Positions 1 to 10,546 of a stretch of 53,500 bases of DNA are shown one piece after another. Under the pieces are notes generated by a model, which did not search any database, had not been told where the DNA came from, and saw only the letters and a program-made list of their open reading frames with translations. The position numbers and the translations under genes were made by a program. The stretch's first letter is position 1. Each line of letters opens with the position of its first letter. Source of the stretch: Phoronis australis (Eukaryota > Phoronida > Phoronidae); NCBI GenBank assembly GCA_002633005.1, contig NMRA01000327.1:135632-189131 (forward strand). Direction: 5' to 3'.

Positions 1-7
1 AATTGAC

Positions 8-828
8 AAAATCTGTTACCTTCACCACTTTGAGTAAAACCTTGTATTAGCCCTAAAGCTGGTAGTGGGTAATTACTAAGTCGTCGCACCTGAATGATGA
101 ACATTGAGAAGGCAACGCATGGATCAGCTCACATCCACAGAATACTGCTGTAGTAGAACACAGCGGTTCTTTAGCGAACTCCGTGTCTTGGGTACGTAAA
201 ACTCACACACTTGCGTATAATACAGAGCCGTCGTGGTCAATGGAGACGAAAACGTTCAAGTGGGGATGCCAGTTTGTGTTCCAAGCAAAAGAAGGTCTGA
301 TTGGTCTTCACACTATGCCACGTGGCTTGTAAGAGTCACAGTGGAGCAGACACATTCTTTTCTGGTGACAGCTGCACCGGTTGAAAAAGAGTACCGTGTA
401 GGACGTTGTGTAGTTTTGTCTATTTGAACAAGATGTTTAATTGTCCTAACTGTTTAGAAATAGTATGGCAGGTTTATATAACATATCTTGTGCGTAATAT
501 TAGTCTTGCTATTGCCATCTAAACTGTAAAAGTTTACTAATTAAGAGATTATTTCTGTGACTTGGAGATTTTGTAAGTGCGTTGTAAGGTTACTTCCGTT
601 TCTTTAATGTTGAGATTTTATTGTAGATCTTTAGAGCCAAAGATTTCCTATTCATTATTTATCATTAATAAATAAAATCTGTTACCTTCAGCACTCGTCG
701 TTTTAGTTCTAAAGTTGGAAGTATGTATTTACCAAGTCGTCACACCTGAATGATTTAACATTGAGAAGGCGATGCATGGATTAGCACTTATTAGGTGGTG
801 TAGCTCACATCCATAGAATTCTACTATG
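8..828 (+). repeat. Diverged direct duplication (copies about 8-149 and 674-828)
   Basis: The two blocks share AAATCTGTTACCTTCA, then a CTAAAG(C/T)TGG segment, then AAGTCGTC(G/A)CACCTGAATGAT, AACATTGAGAAGGC and AGCTCACATCCA in the same order and orientation. The second copy has about 20 extra bases before the last block. Offset is about 666 bases. The first copy starts at the window edge, so the repeated unit may be longer. No coding sense is apparent; the rest of 1-2400 shows nothing I can assign. Confidence 0.6.
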
Positions 829-1256
829 GGTAATAACGTGAGAACGCGTGATATCGTCATGCATTGGAAGGGAAACACGTGACCATATTAGCTTTACTCG
901 AGAGATTCTTTACTTAACGCAGTCCTGTTTCACCTCTGATACAGGCGAAGTGATAAATGCACACGATCGCGTTTTACGTTGGTCAGAAAATCAGGCTTTC
1001 CTTGATCTCGGTGACTAAGTTCTAGCCTCACGCGTAGCATTATTGGACTATTTTTATCGGATTAGTTGCGTCGTTTAGTGATCCTTGTCTTTGACACTCA
1101 GTCGATGTAGCATTTATTTTTTAACTTGAAGGTGTCCCTGCCAATGAGTGAAACACAGATCTCTCAAGTAATTAGGTGCTCCTAGTTAATGATTTAATAT
1201 ATTTTTTTAATTTCTAGGAAGGGGAGACATGACATAAGTGGTCACACACACAGGGG

Positions 1257-1365
1257 CAAAACTTACGGGGGTACATTAGGATAAGACAAATCCCGGGGTG
1301 TTTTAGAGCCAAACATTTTACGCGGGTGTATTAGGACAAAGCAACTTACGGAGATATGTTAGTGC
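1257..1365 (+). repeat. Degenerate tandem repeat
   Basis: Three imperfect units resembling ACTTACGGGGGTACATTAGG recur (about 1261, 1317 and 1347), each with a GGGG or GGAG core and a following TTAG. Strongly decayed. Confidence 0.3.
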
Positions 1366-2471
1366 AGGTGTAGAGACGAACAGGGGGTCAAGTCTCCGAG
1401 TCGCGAGACCATGGAATGGAGAGCATGGTAGAGAGGTGTAACATCTAGGAGAGTCTGTAGTGTGACAGCCCACCCCAACCCCAGCCTAACTCACGTAATA
1501 GTCACTTTAGTTGGGCAAAGAAAGAAAACGTTGGGCAACGGAAGAAAAGTTTTGCAGAGGGATTTTTTAAAATAAGCATTCCAAACTTGAGAATTTTTAA
1601 AAAATCCGGTTTCCTGTGAACTCTTCACCTGTTTGTAATATCCTTTAACTTCGGATTTTCTAAGCTTTATAAAATTTTCGTGACCAATTTTCATCGCAAT
1701 GAATTTTGTTCATGTGGTGCTCTGCTCAAAAATGAAAGGTCAACTAACAAGATCCCGGTCATTGCCGTGGTACCGTTTTAGGCATGTTCTTGTGCTGCGC
1801 TCACCAGTCTTTCTTATCAATTAGGTTCAGATCAGCTCGTTTCAGCAGTTAGATACTGAATGTTATCTATCGCAATTTCTAATCACACAAGTTTATATCA
1901 AGGAAGGATGGGATTAGAGTTTTTGGGAGCGAACTCAATCAATCTCTATATAGAACCACGTGTACATATATTGAGTACGTGGTTAACGTATTTTGAGAAA
2001 ATTTTGACCTAAGTTTGACTTTTCATGAAGCGCATTGCCAATCAAGGATTGATAGTCTTACAAAACGATGGTGCAATGAATGACAAAATGATTTTGTTCT
2101 AGTGGGAAAGAGAACACTAGGCAGATACCATAGCCGATAGTTGTGAACAGAACAAGAACAGGAAGCAAAATGATAAAGCTCGAGACAATAACACTGTAAT
2201 GGCATCAACAGGTATATACGTTAGTAGCCAGTAACAGACAAAGTTCCCTTTCTATGTTAAGATGCAACGTTGTAGTAGAGCAGTGGAAATGGCAGCTCTC
2301 CTTCAAAATGTTTGAGTGCTTGTGAAATTGCAATATATTCTGCGAATGCTTTTGACATATCCAATAAACCAATTGCCATCGAAAATTTTCCAATTGAAAA
2401 ACTGTGCATAAAATCGTATAATGGTGAAATTTCACTTTTATTCAAACAAAAGATTATTGATTAATTTGACT

Positions 2472-2488
2472 TTAAAGGAGAATGTTAC
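2472..2488 (+). mobile_element. Solo terminal fragment related to the Kolobok-like element
   Basis: TTAA followed by AGGAGAATGTTAC repeats the first nine bases of the element terminus at 3110 in the same orientation. No matching opposite end is visible before 3106. It may be a deleted sister copy or the outer end of an older insertion. Confidence 0.35.
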
Positions 2489-3109
2489 TTTTTTGACGAT
2501 GATTTTGGACAATTTGGTATGTTTTGCTTACTATGAAATGATATTTTATTTTCAGTAGATTTTTATAGAAACGATGTAAAAGACAAACGCAGCAGTCAAG
2601 ACGGACTTACAAACTTACTTAAACAAATCACGTTGACGTTGGTGACTCTTTTCGTTGGAGTAATCAGTGAACTTCTTTGGGGAGCGCTCACTTTCTGTAC
2701 TAAAAACAAACTAACAAAACAAGGGGTACCAACCTTAAATATGAACCTGAAAATGGTACTCAAAGGGACATAATCGCTTAAAAAGTCGAAAAACGTATTT
2801 TGGGATTATTGTTGAGTATGATAGACTTTTTGAAGTTATTAGCGATGACTAGAGCTATAGAACAGCAAAATCCTTTGTTTTTGTGTGATTTGAAATTGTC
2901 GATGTCTGACGTTGGCGTGGCCCCATTCGGTAGAATGAAATCAAATCGACTAATTGCCATATTGGCTTTTAACTCTTGGCCACTGAGGTCATGCCTTCGA
3001 GTCCTTCTTGGGGCAGTGAGCAAGTTGCGCGATGCAGACACTGGGTGTCTGCCCGGCGGATGGCGCTTTTACTTTGATTTTATTTACTCTTTCTGGTATC
3101 ATTGCTTAA

Positions 3110-4038
3110 AGGAGAATGCCACCGGATTTAAATAGTCTTTTTTACCGTCTTAATCTGTCTATATACACATCGCCTCTTATACGGTTGACCTCACCTTGCC
3201 GAGAGGTGTCGCGTTAACCTGTGAAGAAGGTGAGAAACGACGCAGCGACGTCAGTGGTTCGTCTGCAGAGTGAATGCCGCTATATCGCGGTGCACCGTTC
3301 GCGCTTGTCCGAAATATGAAGCTGCGAAGAAAGCGGGTATATCGTTTTTTCGACTTCCTCGAGAGCCCGAAATGCTTAGGAAGTGGCTCACGGTAGTGAA
3401 GAATGAAAAATACACTGTCAATAGCAAGTATGAGGCCGTGAAACATCTCCGTGTCTGTGGCCGGAATTTAGTCGACAGTGATTTCTCTGACGAATTCCGG
3501 CTTATCAAAGAACTATCTATACACCCTGTACGTCCCGTTGCGTGTGTATGTTCACGGCGCCTCTCTAGTATTTCTTAATCAGTGTATTCCGGTTCAAATT
3601 GGTAGCTTGTGAAACCTAACGATCCGTGAAGTCTTCGTCCGATGAGCTCTTGACTGACTAAGTCGGGCGAGTTGCCATGTAGACTTTTATTATTCTGCGT
3701 TCAGTTACCAAAGTCCATAGTAGTCTACGGTGTGTCCAAATACCAATGAATCCGTAACAGCGAAATAAAACAACACGTTTTTATAAGAACTCGGTGTATT
3801 TTTAAGGGTTTGATTATTTATTGGTGTTAAACGATGAATTCAAGCGATAACCTGACACTAGTAACCCGTGTTGTGAACTGCTGAACAGACTGCGTGTGAG
3901 ACCAATTACGTCATTGGGTAATTTCAACACCTCCGTCTGCCGTCCGGTGTCAGGTAACGCAACTGAACGTGCCGTTATCGAGTAGTACTACTCGATCTAA
4001 ATTGATATAAAATGGGTTGTTTTTGGTGGCATTCTCCT
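3110..4038. mobile_element. Kolobok-like DNA transposon remnant, non-autonomous, with TTAA target duplication
   Basis: The ends are perfect 14-base inverted repeats, AGGAGAATGCCACC at 3110-3123 and its complement at 4025-4038. Each is flanked directly by TTAA (3106-3109 and 4039-4042), so the 929-bp unit is bounded exactly as expected for an insertion with a 4-bp TTAA duplication. Among eukaryotic cut-and-paste elements, TTAA duplication together with a THAP zinc-finger reading frame is characteristic of the Kolobok superfamily; piggyBac also uses TTAA but carries no THAP domain. The inner sequence encodes a THAP-like ORF at 3270-3578 and no visible transposase core, so it cannot be autonomous. 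A partial copy of one terminus lies at 2472-2488. Confidence 0.75.
3270..3578 (+). pseudogene. Decayed THAP zinc-finger ORF inside the Kolobok-like element
   Basis: A frame of 102 codons shows the THAP pattern: a C-x4-C pair (RCTVRACP), the invariant Pro and Trp (FFRLPREPEMLRKWLTVV), then a distal VCGRNLVDSDF. In functional THAP domains this last block is C-x2-H-F, where Cys and His complete the zinc site. Here His is replaced by Asn and the following Phe by Leu, each one base from the expected codon. The domain would bind zinc poorly if at all. The ORF ends soon after, with no transposase. It is best read as the broken coding remnant of a transposon rather than a host gene; host co-option cannot be excluded from sequence alone. 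Confidence 0.65.
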
Positions 4039-4399
4039 TTAAGTCAAAGACAAATAGTAATTTAGTGACCGCGTCTCGCATACGGTGGTCAGTTATCAAT
4101 TAAAAGTGCGGGAATTACGGATTTAATGAGAACAGCTGACGTTTTCTTAGTTTGTTCAGTCAGTCACCACTTCCATTTTGAGGGAGAGCTCTTTTTACTT
4201 AATTACATTTTTATAGAAATGAACAGAAAAGGTTGATGACATTGCGATACCTTTTATAGTACGTATAACATGCGAAATAGATCAAAAGAAGTTGGGCAAA
4301 TTATGTTTGACTCCCCCCAAACTAAAGCTCATAGTTTCGTCCTTGATTTAAGAATTTGTACGCTGTGCGAAAGAGGGAGGGAGGGAGGGATCCCCCATG

Positions 4400-5222
4400 G
4401 TGATAAACATGACATCATCACATAGACTTACTAGTGATATGCATGCCAGGATTACATGGACTTTTACTAATATGCATGACACGATCATATTGACTTACTA
4501 GTGATATGCATAACATGATCACATAGACTTACTATTGATATGCATGCCAGGATTACATGGACTTTTACTAATATGCATGACACGATCATATTGACTTACT
4601 AGTGATATGCATGACATGATCACATAGACTTACTATTGATATGCATGACATGATTACAGGGACTTACTGCTGACATGCACGACATGATCACATGGACATA
4701 CTGCCGACATGGCATCACCACATAGACTTACTACATGGGCGGCGCACCATAGGGCGCTGGGGGGCTATAGCCCCCCACTTTTTTCAGTGCTCCGGCGCCC
4801 ATGGTCTATGGGCGGTGTACCACAGCGGGGCTGGGGACCTATAGCCGCCCATGTACTAGTGATATGCATGCCACGATCACATGGACTTACTACTCATATG
4901 CATGACATCATCGCATTGACTTGCTACCGATATGCACGACATGATCACATGGACTTAATACTGATATGCATGGCGTGATCACATTGACTTCCTACTGATA
5001 TGCGATGACATGATCACATGGACTAACTTCTGATATGCATAACATGGTCACATGGTCTTGCTGCTGGTATGCATGCCATGATCACATGGACTTACTGCTG
5101 ACATACATGCCACGATCACATGGACTTACTACTGATATGCATCACATGATTGCATGGACTTACTGCTGATGTGCATGACATGAACTCATGGACTTACTAC
5201 TGATGTGTAAGACACGATCATG
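4400..5222 (+). repeat. 34-bp minisatellite array, interrupted
   Basis: Repeated unit near GATATGCATGACATGATCAC followed by ATGGACTTACTACT, 34 bases, in about twenty imperfect copies. The left part also shows a 102-base higher-order period (three units): a block from about 4435 recurs at about 4537. A GC-rich, non-repeat insert occupies about 4733-4855. Units drift by single substitutions and one-base indels. Confidence 0.85.
4733..4855. repeat. GC-rich insert in the minisatellite, with internal duplication and palindrome
   Basis: The insert has two related halves, each beginning ATGGGCGG(C/T)G(C/T)ACCA and containing CTATAGCC. The first half includes the perfect 18-base palindrome GGGGGGCTATAGCCCCCC (4759-4776). 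Its ends, CATGGGCGG and CCGCCCATG, are inverted repeats, so it may be a small inserted element. Confidence 0.5.
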
Positions 5223-5380
5223 TGACTAGTTCTCATCAGAGAGAAATGATGGTAGCGTGAGGGGAACAAAAAATATTTTAATGAAGGCTTAACCACCATA
5301 GCAAGTAAATTTTGAAAGAAATTATGAAATGAAAAACAGCGCAAACCTATTATCAGATATGACATTTTAATGTCCTGCAG

Positions 5381-6283
5381 CAGTGGCGGATCTAGGATAT
5401 CACAATGGGGGGCCAACATTTTGTCTGAAAACATTAGCTCAAAGCACGATTAGATGCGCATAGCACCGAAAGGGGGGAGGTCGTGAGGGGGGTTTGCCCC
5501 GCCCAGGAAAATTTTGCTGTTTTTTCCTCTAAAAATCAAGCATTTCTTTGATTTCTGAAATATTATCCAAGAAAAAAGGCAAAGAAAAAAAACTGAGAAC
5601 GTGTCAAACATGAAAAACTGCAATTATCACAGACTCGAACCCACGACCCAGCAAACAGAGCGCGCGTGCTTTACCACTGCACCACCACAATTTCACTCAT
5701 AATTTGACAACAAGAGACCTACTTGTTTATGGTCCACAGCGTTTGCGCGCGAAACCTACTTCTTTTTATATTTTGTGTAATCAGTTCGTAACAAATTTGT
5801 TGTATTTAAATTAGTCTTCAATTGCCCAAAAGACCAAATCCGTTTTTTTGTGTTGGCATTAATGACGCGATTGCTTTGGAAATCGTCTTAAGTTAAGGGT
5901 TGACAAAGAGAGGATTATGAGTTTCTGAGTGATTCACTAAGGCTTCGATTAAAATTCACATCTTACCAGCATTTTGTGTTTTTTCATCGTCACTCAGATT
6001 CCATTTTCTTTAAAAAATCAAGTAATTTTCTTCATTGCACAGTGAAGCAGACGAAGGAAACGCCACTGCCGGTCGCCTGGGATAGTCGTTTCGTTACGAT
6101 TGAGCCGCGTTCCGAATTTGACACTTGAAATTGGATCTGAGCCCCCCCCCNAAATCTTTTTTCCGCCGTATAATGTTAATTGCCGGGGTTAATTGATAAA
6201 CTCAACATTTGCCTACGCTCTTGCTGTTTTATTTTTTCGCGGCAGCCAAGGGGGGGGGGCTGACCCCCCTTAATCCGCCTATG
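5381..6283. mobile_element. Non-autonomous DNA transposon with CAGTGGCGGATC-type ends, 5-bp TGCAG duplication
   Basis: The left end CAGTGGCGGATCTAGG (5381) and the complement of the right end, CATAGGCGGATTAAGG (ending 6283), are imperfect inverted repeats. TGCAG lies flush against both ends (5376-5380 and 6284-6288), consistent with a 5-base target duplication. Shorter relatives occur at 33197 and 34140. The interior has no transposase and includes a tRNA-like segment on the - strand (5630-5692). One ambiguous base (n) sits at 6151 after a C run. The superfamily cannot be assigned confidently. Confidence 0.6.
5628..5695 (-). repeat. tRNA-derived SINE-like fragment
   Basis: On the - strand a TGGTGCAGTGGTAAAGCACG segment fits an RNA polymerase III A box (TRGYNNANNNG), and 30-odd bases later GGGTTCGAGTC fits the B box. 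The flanks do not form a 7-bp acceptor stem, so this is not a functional tRNA gene. It looks like the head of a tRNA-derived SINE or a tRNA pseudogene carried inside the surrounding element. Confidence 0.55.
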
Positions 6284-6289
6284 TGCAGG

Positions 6290-8600
6290 CGTCCAAATTC
6301 CTTTAGTTACCTTGCCAATATTTACAGGGTCGGTCTACGTTAACACTAGTGGCGCTAGAGGGCGACACATCGCAATGACATTTTTTGACGTTAACGTTTT
6401 CATTTCCGTGCATTATTTACTTTAACCGCCACTCTTCCTCGATCGTCACCACTCTCCCTTCCCTCGGGGTCTTCAGCAGTATCATTTCCCCGGAGATCAC
6501 GAAGTTTTGTCGCCGCTTAGTCTTCGTTGCCTTCTCGGTGGACCCGCGTGTCGTGGATTGCAAAAAGATTCAAGACAATTTTCCCAGTCGCTTTAGGTTA
6601 TGGATCTGCCTCGTATGTGGGTAGCGTCTGACTTGTCCCCGCTTCCCGCGTCAATGTTTTCTATTTTCCATGAAAAAATGTCTTGATAATGAATATTTCA
6701 CTCTCTTTAATTTGAAGCCGTAGCATGCCGTTTAAATTTTATTAGCATTTCTAGACTCTGACGTTGTACGCACAGATCATTTTATTGAACTACAGACGCG
6801 CTTTTAATGAAACACAGACGTACTTTTATTCCATTCATGGCTTTTCATATTGTGCATGAAGTTGTCACGAGGCCCCGAAAGTTTGAAGTAAGACATTTGT
6901 TTTTGAGTGGAAATTGCTCGAGTGAAACTCGCCATAACCAAATTCAATTTACAATATTTTTGAATGTGTGCACTATTTCTTTGGTGTGTGAACACTGGGA
7001 ACATTGTTTATTCATACAGAAATATAATGCATTTCACTGAATTTTTCAATACAGCTGTTGTACCGCAATGACACCTGGTGGTCGTTCAGTAACCAAGACC
7101 AATTCGCCTTGTGTTATTAAAATTGGTTATTGAACTAATTTGGGGCAACTTTCTACCACATTCAATGCACAATTGGCCTTATGGTGCTCTCATATGTTGG
7201 TTCTTAAAGCTTCCCCATCTTAACAAAATTGTTAAAACTACTAATAATGTATTGACAAACCAACAGACTGAGATACTATTGAGGTGTCCTATTCAACGTT
7301 TAATGTGGAGTTAGAAAATAGACTTTTGTGACTCAAAACTTCAAACCGTCATATTTTTAACAAAAATTAATGTAATTTGAGAACAAGCGAATTTTACATA
7401 AAATTGATTCTGACAATTGCTTGATATTTTACGAAGTAGTTTTGAAATGCAGTAGTTTTTTGTATATGAGCTCAATTGACTTCACAGTTTTGTTCTTAGG
7501 AGTTCACTGTTAGCGTCTCCACCCATGCAAGTTATCACTAGGTATGCATACATGTTGACATGCGCAGAGTGTTTCTAGCGAGCATAATTGCAGGCTTCGG
7601 TGTTCAAACTCCGTCTTCCAAGCACACAGTTTGGTGTCTTGCCTGTTGTTCGTCGATGTGGTAATCGTATTGTATTTATTTTTGGTGTTTGCTTACTAAC
7701 GTTGATAACTTACCTGGAATTGTTATAAGTTTATTACCGTGACATGGAATACAATTTGCAAACACTAATTCTGAACATACAGGGATTTTTTTTTTCATTT
7801 CCACGCTCGACAACGTTGGAAAGTTGAGCATACAGTTCTGAGTACAGCAAGGAAAAGGCCATAATATGTGAAATTTAAAAAATCAAATAAGCTCTCTAAA
7901 GATTTCGTTTGAAATTCATTTTGCCTTGCATGCAGTAACGGATCTACTGTGCAGCTAATGAGCCCCTTCCCACCACCACAGGGGTACCCCAAGGTCGGAT
8001 CTTTCATTGAAACAGCATTTCGTCCTGCTTAGCAGTGTTAAGTTGACAAGAGAATCACTTGTGTTTGAAGCACGTACAAAAATGACCATTAACAGTTATG
8101 AAATGCTTCGTCTTACCAGCACCTGACCTCGACAAATTTTAGGGTTTTGAAAGCAGTCGACGTGAACCATTGTGTACTCGAGCATAGAATCATGGACACT
8201 CATCTATTGCAAGAAAAAACATTCCTCTCAATTTATTGATAAAAGTCGCGTACAGCTCCACGATACAATAGGCAAAACTGATTTTAGAAAAAAATCGATC
8301 GTCTAGTTTTTTTCTTGGAACAGTCCACAAACATTCATTAACACAATCGATACACAGAATAAGTTACATTTTGAAATTTGAAACCATAGATAGTAGCCGT
8401 GTATGCAAGGTGATGTTTGGCTAGCTAACGTGGTGCAGTTGAGCCAAGCGTGCTGTTCGGCCATTTCCTAACTTGGTATTAATTCGAGCGTCAGTAATTT
8501 CCTTTGTTTGTATTCAGATAATTAAAACTGACAGCCACTTTCACATATGTTTGCCGTCCGTGCAAGGTGTTTACCAGGCGTTGCTAACTTTTATTGAAGT
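6290..8600. other. foxA distal 5' flank, no gene recognised
   Basis: AT-rich non-coding sequence. Frames present are short and show no domain. The only item of note is a CTCF-like match on the + strand at 6352-6364 (GCGCTAGAGGGCG). The stretches 9400-10500, 10600-11680 and 12000-12900 are likewise without a gene I can recognise. Confidence 0.5.
6352..6364 (+). promoter_or_regulatory. CTCF-like motif, + orientation
   Basis: GCGCTAGAGGGCG matches the bilaterian CTCF core CCASYAGRKGGCR at 11 of 13 positions, in the + orientation. Motif similarity only. Confidence 0.25.
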
Positions 8601-8604
8601 CACG

Positions 8605-9006
8605 CTACACATCGATTTCCATCGTATTCCTATTTGAATAGTCCGCGATTACATAAGACTGCTTAAACTTCTTGCTTCCACTACAGGTGATAACATTTTT
8701 CCCTAATGAGACGAAAATGCGCTCTGCCAATAAAATTGTCAAATTGTTGAACGTCAATACAGTTAAAATGGCGATTGCAAACAATGACACCGGTGTGTAA
8801 ATTTCGTTACGCTCGGTAAGCAATATGAAAACTATTACTGAAAAGAAAAGTTTGGAATGTACAAATATTTGTGCCATTTTGTTTGTTGAGCATTTAGTTA
8901 CAATAACTCCAATATGTTCAGGTAATCCATTCCTTCGCGGACACCAGGTGAATCCAGTTTCACAAGAATTATAACATCTGAGCAATCTATGAATAAAAAT
9001 TTTCAT
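8605..9006 (-). CDS. Hypothetical ORF with hydrophobic segments, doubtful
   Basis: A frame of 133 codons. After a Cys-containing head (LLRCYNSCETGFTWCPRR) there are two hydrophobic stretches, LFFSVIVFILL and SLFAIAILTVLTF, that could be membrane segments. I recognise no family. It is the longest simple-composition-free frame in the 5' flank of foxA and lies divergent to a second small ORF 125 bases away, but AT-rich DNA produces frames of this size by chance. It could also be one exon of a lineage-specific gene. Confidence 0.2.
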   Translation of the reverse strand: MKIFIHRLLRCYNSCETGFTWCPRRNGLPEHIGVIVTKCSTNKMAQIFVHSKLFFSVIVFILLTERNEIYTPVSLFAIAILTVLTFNNLTILLAERIFVSLGKNVITCSGSKKFKQSYVIADYSNRNTMEIDV

Positions 9007-9130
9007 TTTTCTTAGTTAAGAATAATAATTTAATAACAAGTACAAGAACAAAAAACGTTTTCGCATAATAAACAAATTACGGTACACTCGAGTACCCACA
9101 CAATAGACAAAACTTCATAAATTCATATAC

Positions 9131-9331
9131 ATGTCTAACCATAACCTATTGTTAATAGTGAAACTGTGGACTCTAATTTTAGCTATGATGTGGGCGGATC
9201 CTGCCTTTGGTGGAGGGGGCCCTCAAGGGGATGTTCACAGTCACAGTTGTATTGTTTGTCGACGCTTTGTGTGTCTGCTAAAGAGACAAAGAGAGGTACT
9301 CGGGAATCAAATGCACTCCAGAATTTTATAA
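9131..9331 (+). CDS. Hypothetical small secreted-type ORF, doubtful
   Basis: 66 codons beginning MSNHNLLLIVKLWTLILAMM, which reads like a signal peptide, followed by a Gly-rich turn and a short Cys/Arg-containing tail (SCIVCRRFVCLLKRQR). AATAAA lies 50 bases after the stop (9381-9386) with a GT-rich stretch beyond, a good polyadenylation context. Against it: the middle (about 9190-9222, GGGCGGATCCTGCCTTTGG...) resembles the end of the CAGGGGCGGATCC transposon family seen at 33197 and 34140, so part of the frame may be transposon-derived. Confidence 0.2.
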   Translation: MSNHNLLLIVKLWTLILAMMWADPAFGGGGPQGDVHSHSCIVCRRFVCLLKRQREVLGNQMHSRIL

Positions 9332-10503
9332 CAAAACTAGTGTAATTTAAATTAACTTAAACTTTGATCTTACAATTGCAAATAAAATACGTAGAAATCG
9401 ATGCTTTCGTTTCTTTGTTGGTTTTGGTGTGAAAGGTTCAACAGAATTACTTTCTATCATAAATTTGCTTTTCTATTGTAAAACGTTAGAAATATCAATG
9501 CTAGACCATTATCGTTTGGAATAATCTTTTTATTTTAACCTAAAACTATAAACTTTTATAGACCAGCCTCACAATAGTAACTCAATACTGACTTTTTATG
9601 TAACTATAACAAATACATAGATTTCTTGAAGCTATCACATTGTTACTCGCGTTATTCAAATGAAATTGATAGTTGAACTGACTGCATTCCGATGCAGCTT
9701 CCCTGCTAATATGTTTAGTTTTATAGGAACAAATGTAAGCAAGCGTTACACAAAAGTCCACGTAAATAATGAGTTGGCAAGCATTCGTTTTGTCTTGCTG
9801 AGACCCAATAATGAAATATCTGCTGAATCTGTATACACAAAGTACACGAACATACGCGTACACACAAAGCGTGACCTGCAAATTTGCTCTGTGAACAATT
9901 ACTACACATTTTAAACAATTTAATGAAATCTGTCGTTTACAACGATCTGCTGGTGTAGATATACAGGTATTTTTATTAACTGAAGCAGGTAGCAATTACT
10001 CAAGCGCCTAGTGGCTTCATGCCATCATGGTGCCTACAGTGCCACATCCGTCATAGTTTAGATCTGTCTGTCAATCGCTATTGTGTCTGATGAAGCAAAT
10101 TTCTAAATTTGACCTCCACCAATTAGTAAGAAACCTTGGAATTAAGGACGATAATAAACTCGTCTTTTGTCACAAAAACAGCTTTTTGTTTAGACCAATT
10201 ACCGTTATAAAATTGGTCTCGGATTGTTTCTTTGTTAAATCGGAGGTCATTTCAGGACTTTGACAGAAAAGGCAGTTAGTGTTTAAGACCAGACTCGACG
10301 AGTTGGCTTGTCACGGAGTGTCATTTTATGTGCAGAACATGGTCTCAAGGTCAGATCTTTGCAAACCCAGAATTCACTTCTGTGAGTAAGGAGCCAGCCG
10401 AGGTCAGTTCTATAAAAATAAGTGTTCTTAATCAAAAGTTCGCTTCTTGGATGGAACTCAGCTTTACAGCCGCTTCAAAAAACACGACGGCGACATCCCG
10501 TTG

Positions 10504-10546
10504 CTCCCAACTTGTTCGATTGTATAGCCCAACAACAAGTTGGGAG
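10504..10546. repeat. Hairpin with 13-bp perfect stem
   Basis: CTCCCAACTTGTT (10504-10516) and its complement AACAAGTTGGGAG (10534-10546) are separated by 17 bases. A second shorter stem-loop (AACTCCA and TGGAGTT, about 10567-10595) follows. Stem too short for a typical microRNA precursor. Confidence 0.5.

Noticed and set aside
233-427. 64-codon frame near the left edge
   Set aside because: No domain, no splice or promoter context, adjacent to duplicated non-coding sequence.
2778-3135. Overlapping frames of 87 and 111 codons on opposite strands just left of the Kolobok-like element
   Set aside because: No domain recognised and no continuity with the THAP ORF; likely chance.
4400-5222. CRISPR-like appearance of regularly spaced repeats
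   Set aside because: Repeats are directly adjacent without unique spacers and drift gradually; a minisatellite in a eukaryotic genome.
5628-5695. Possible functional tRNA gene on the - strand
   Set aside because: A and B boxes are present but no acceptor stem pairs across the ends; SINE-like or pseudogene.
6141-6151. C-run with an ambiguous base
   Set aside because: An assembly or read uncertainty in a homopolymer, not a biological feature.
10504-10546. microRNA precursor
   Set aside because: The stem is only 13 bp; typical precursors need about 22 paired bases or more.
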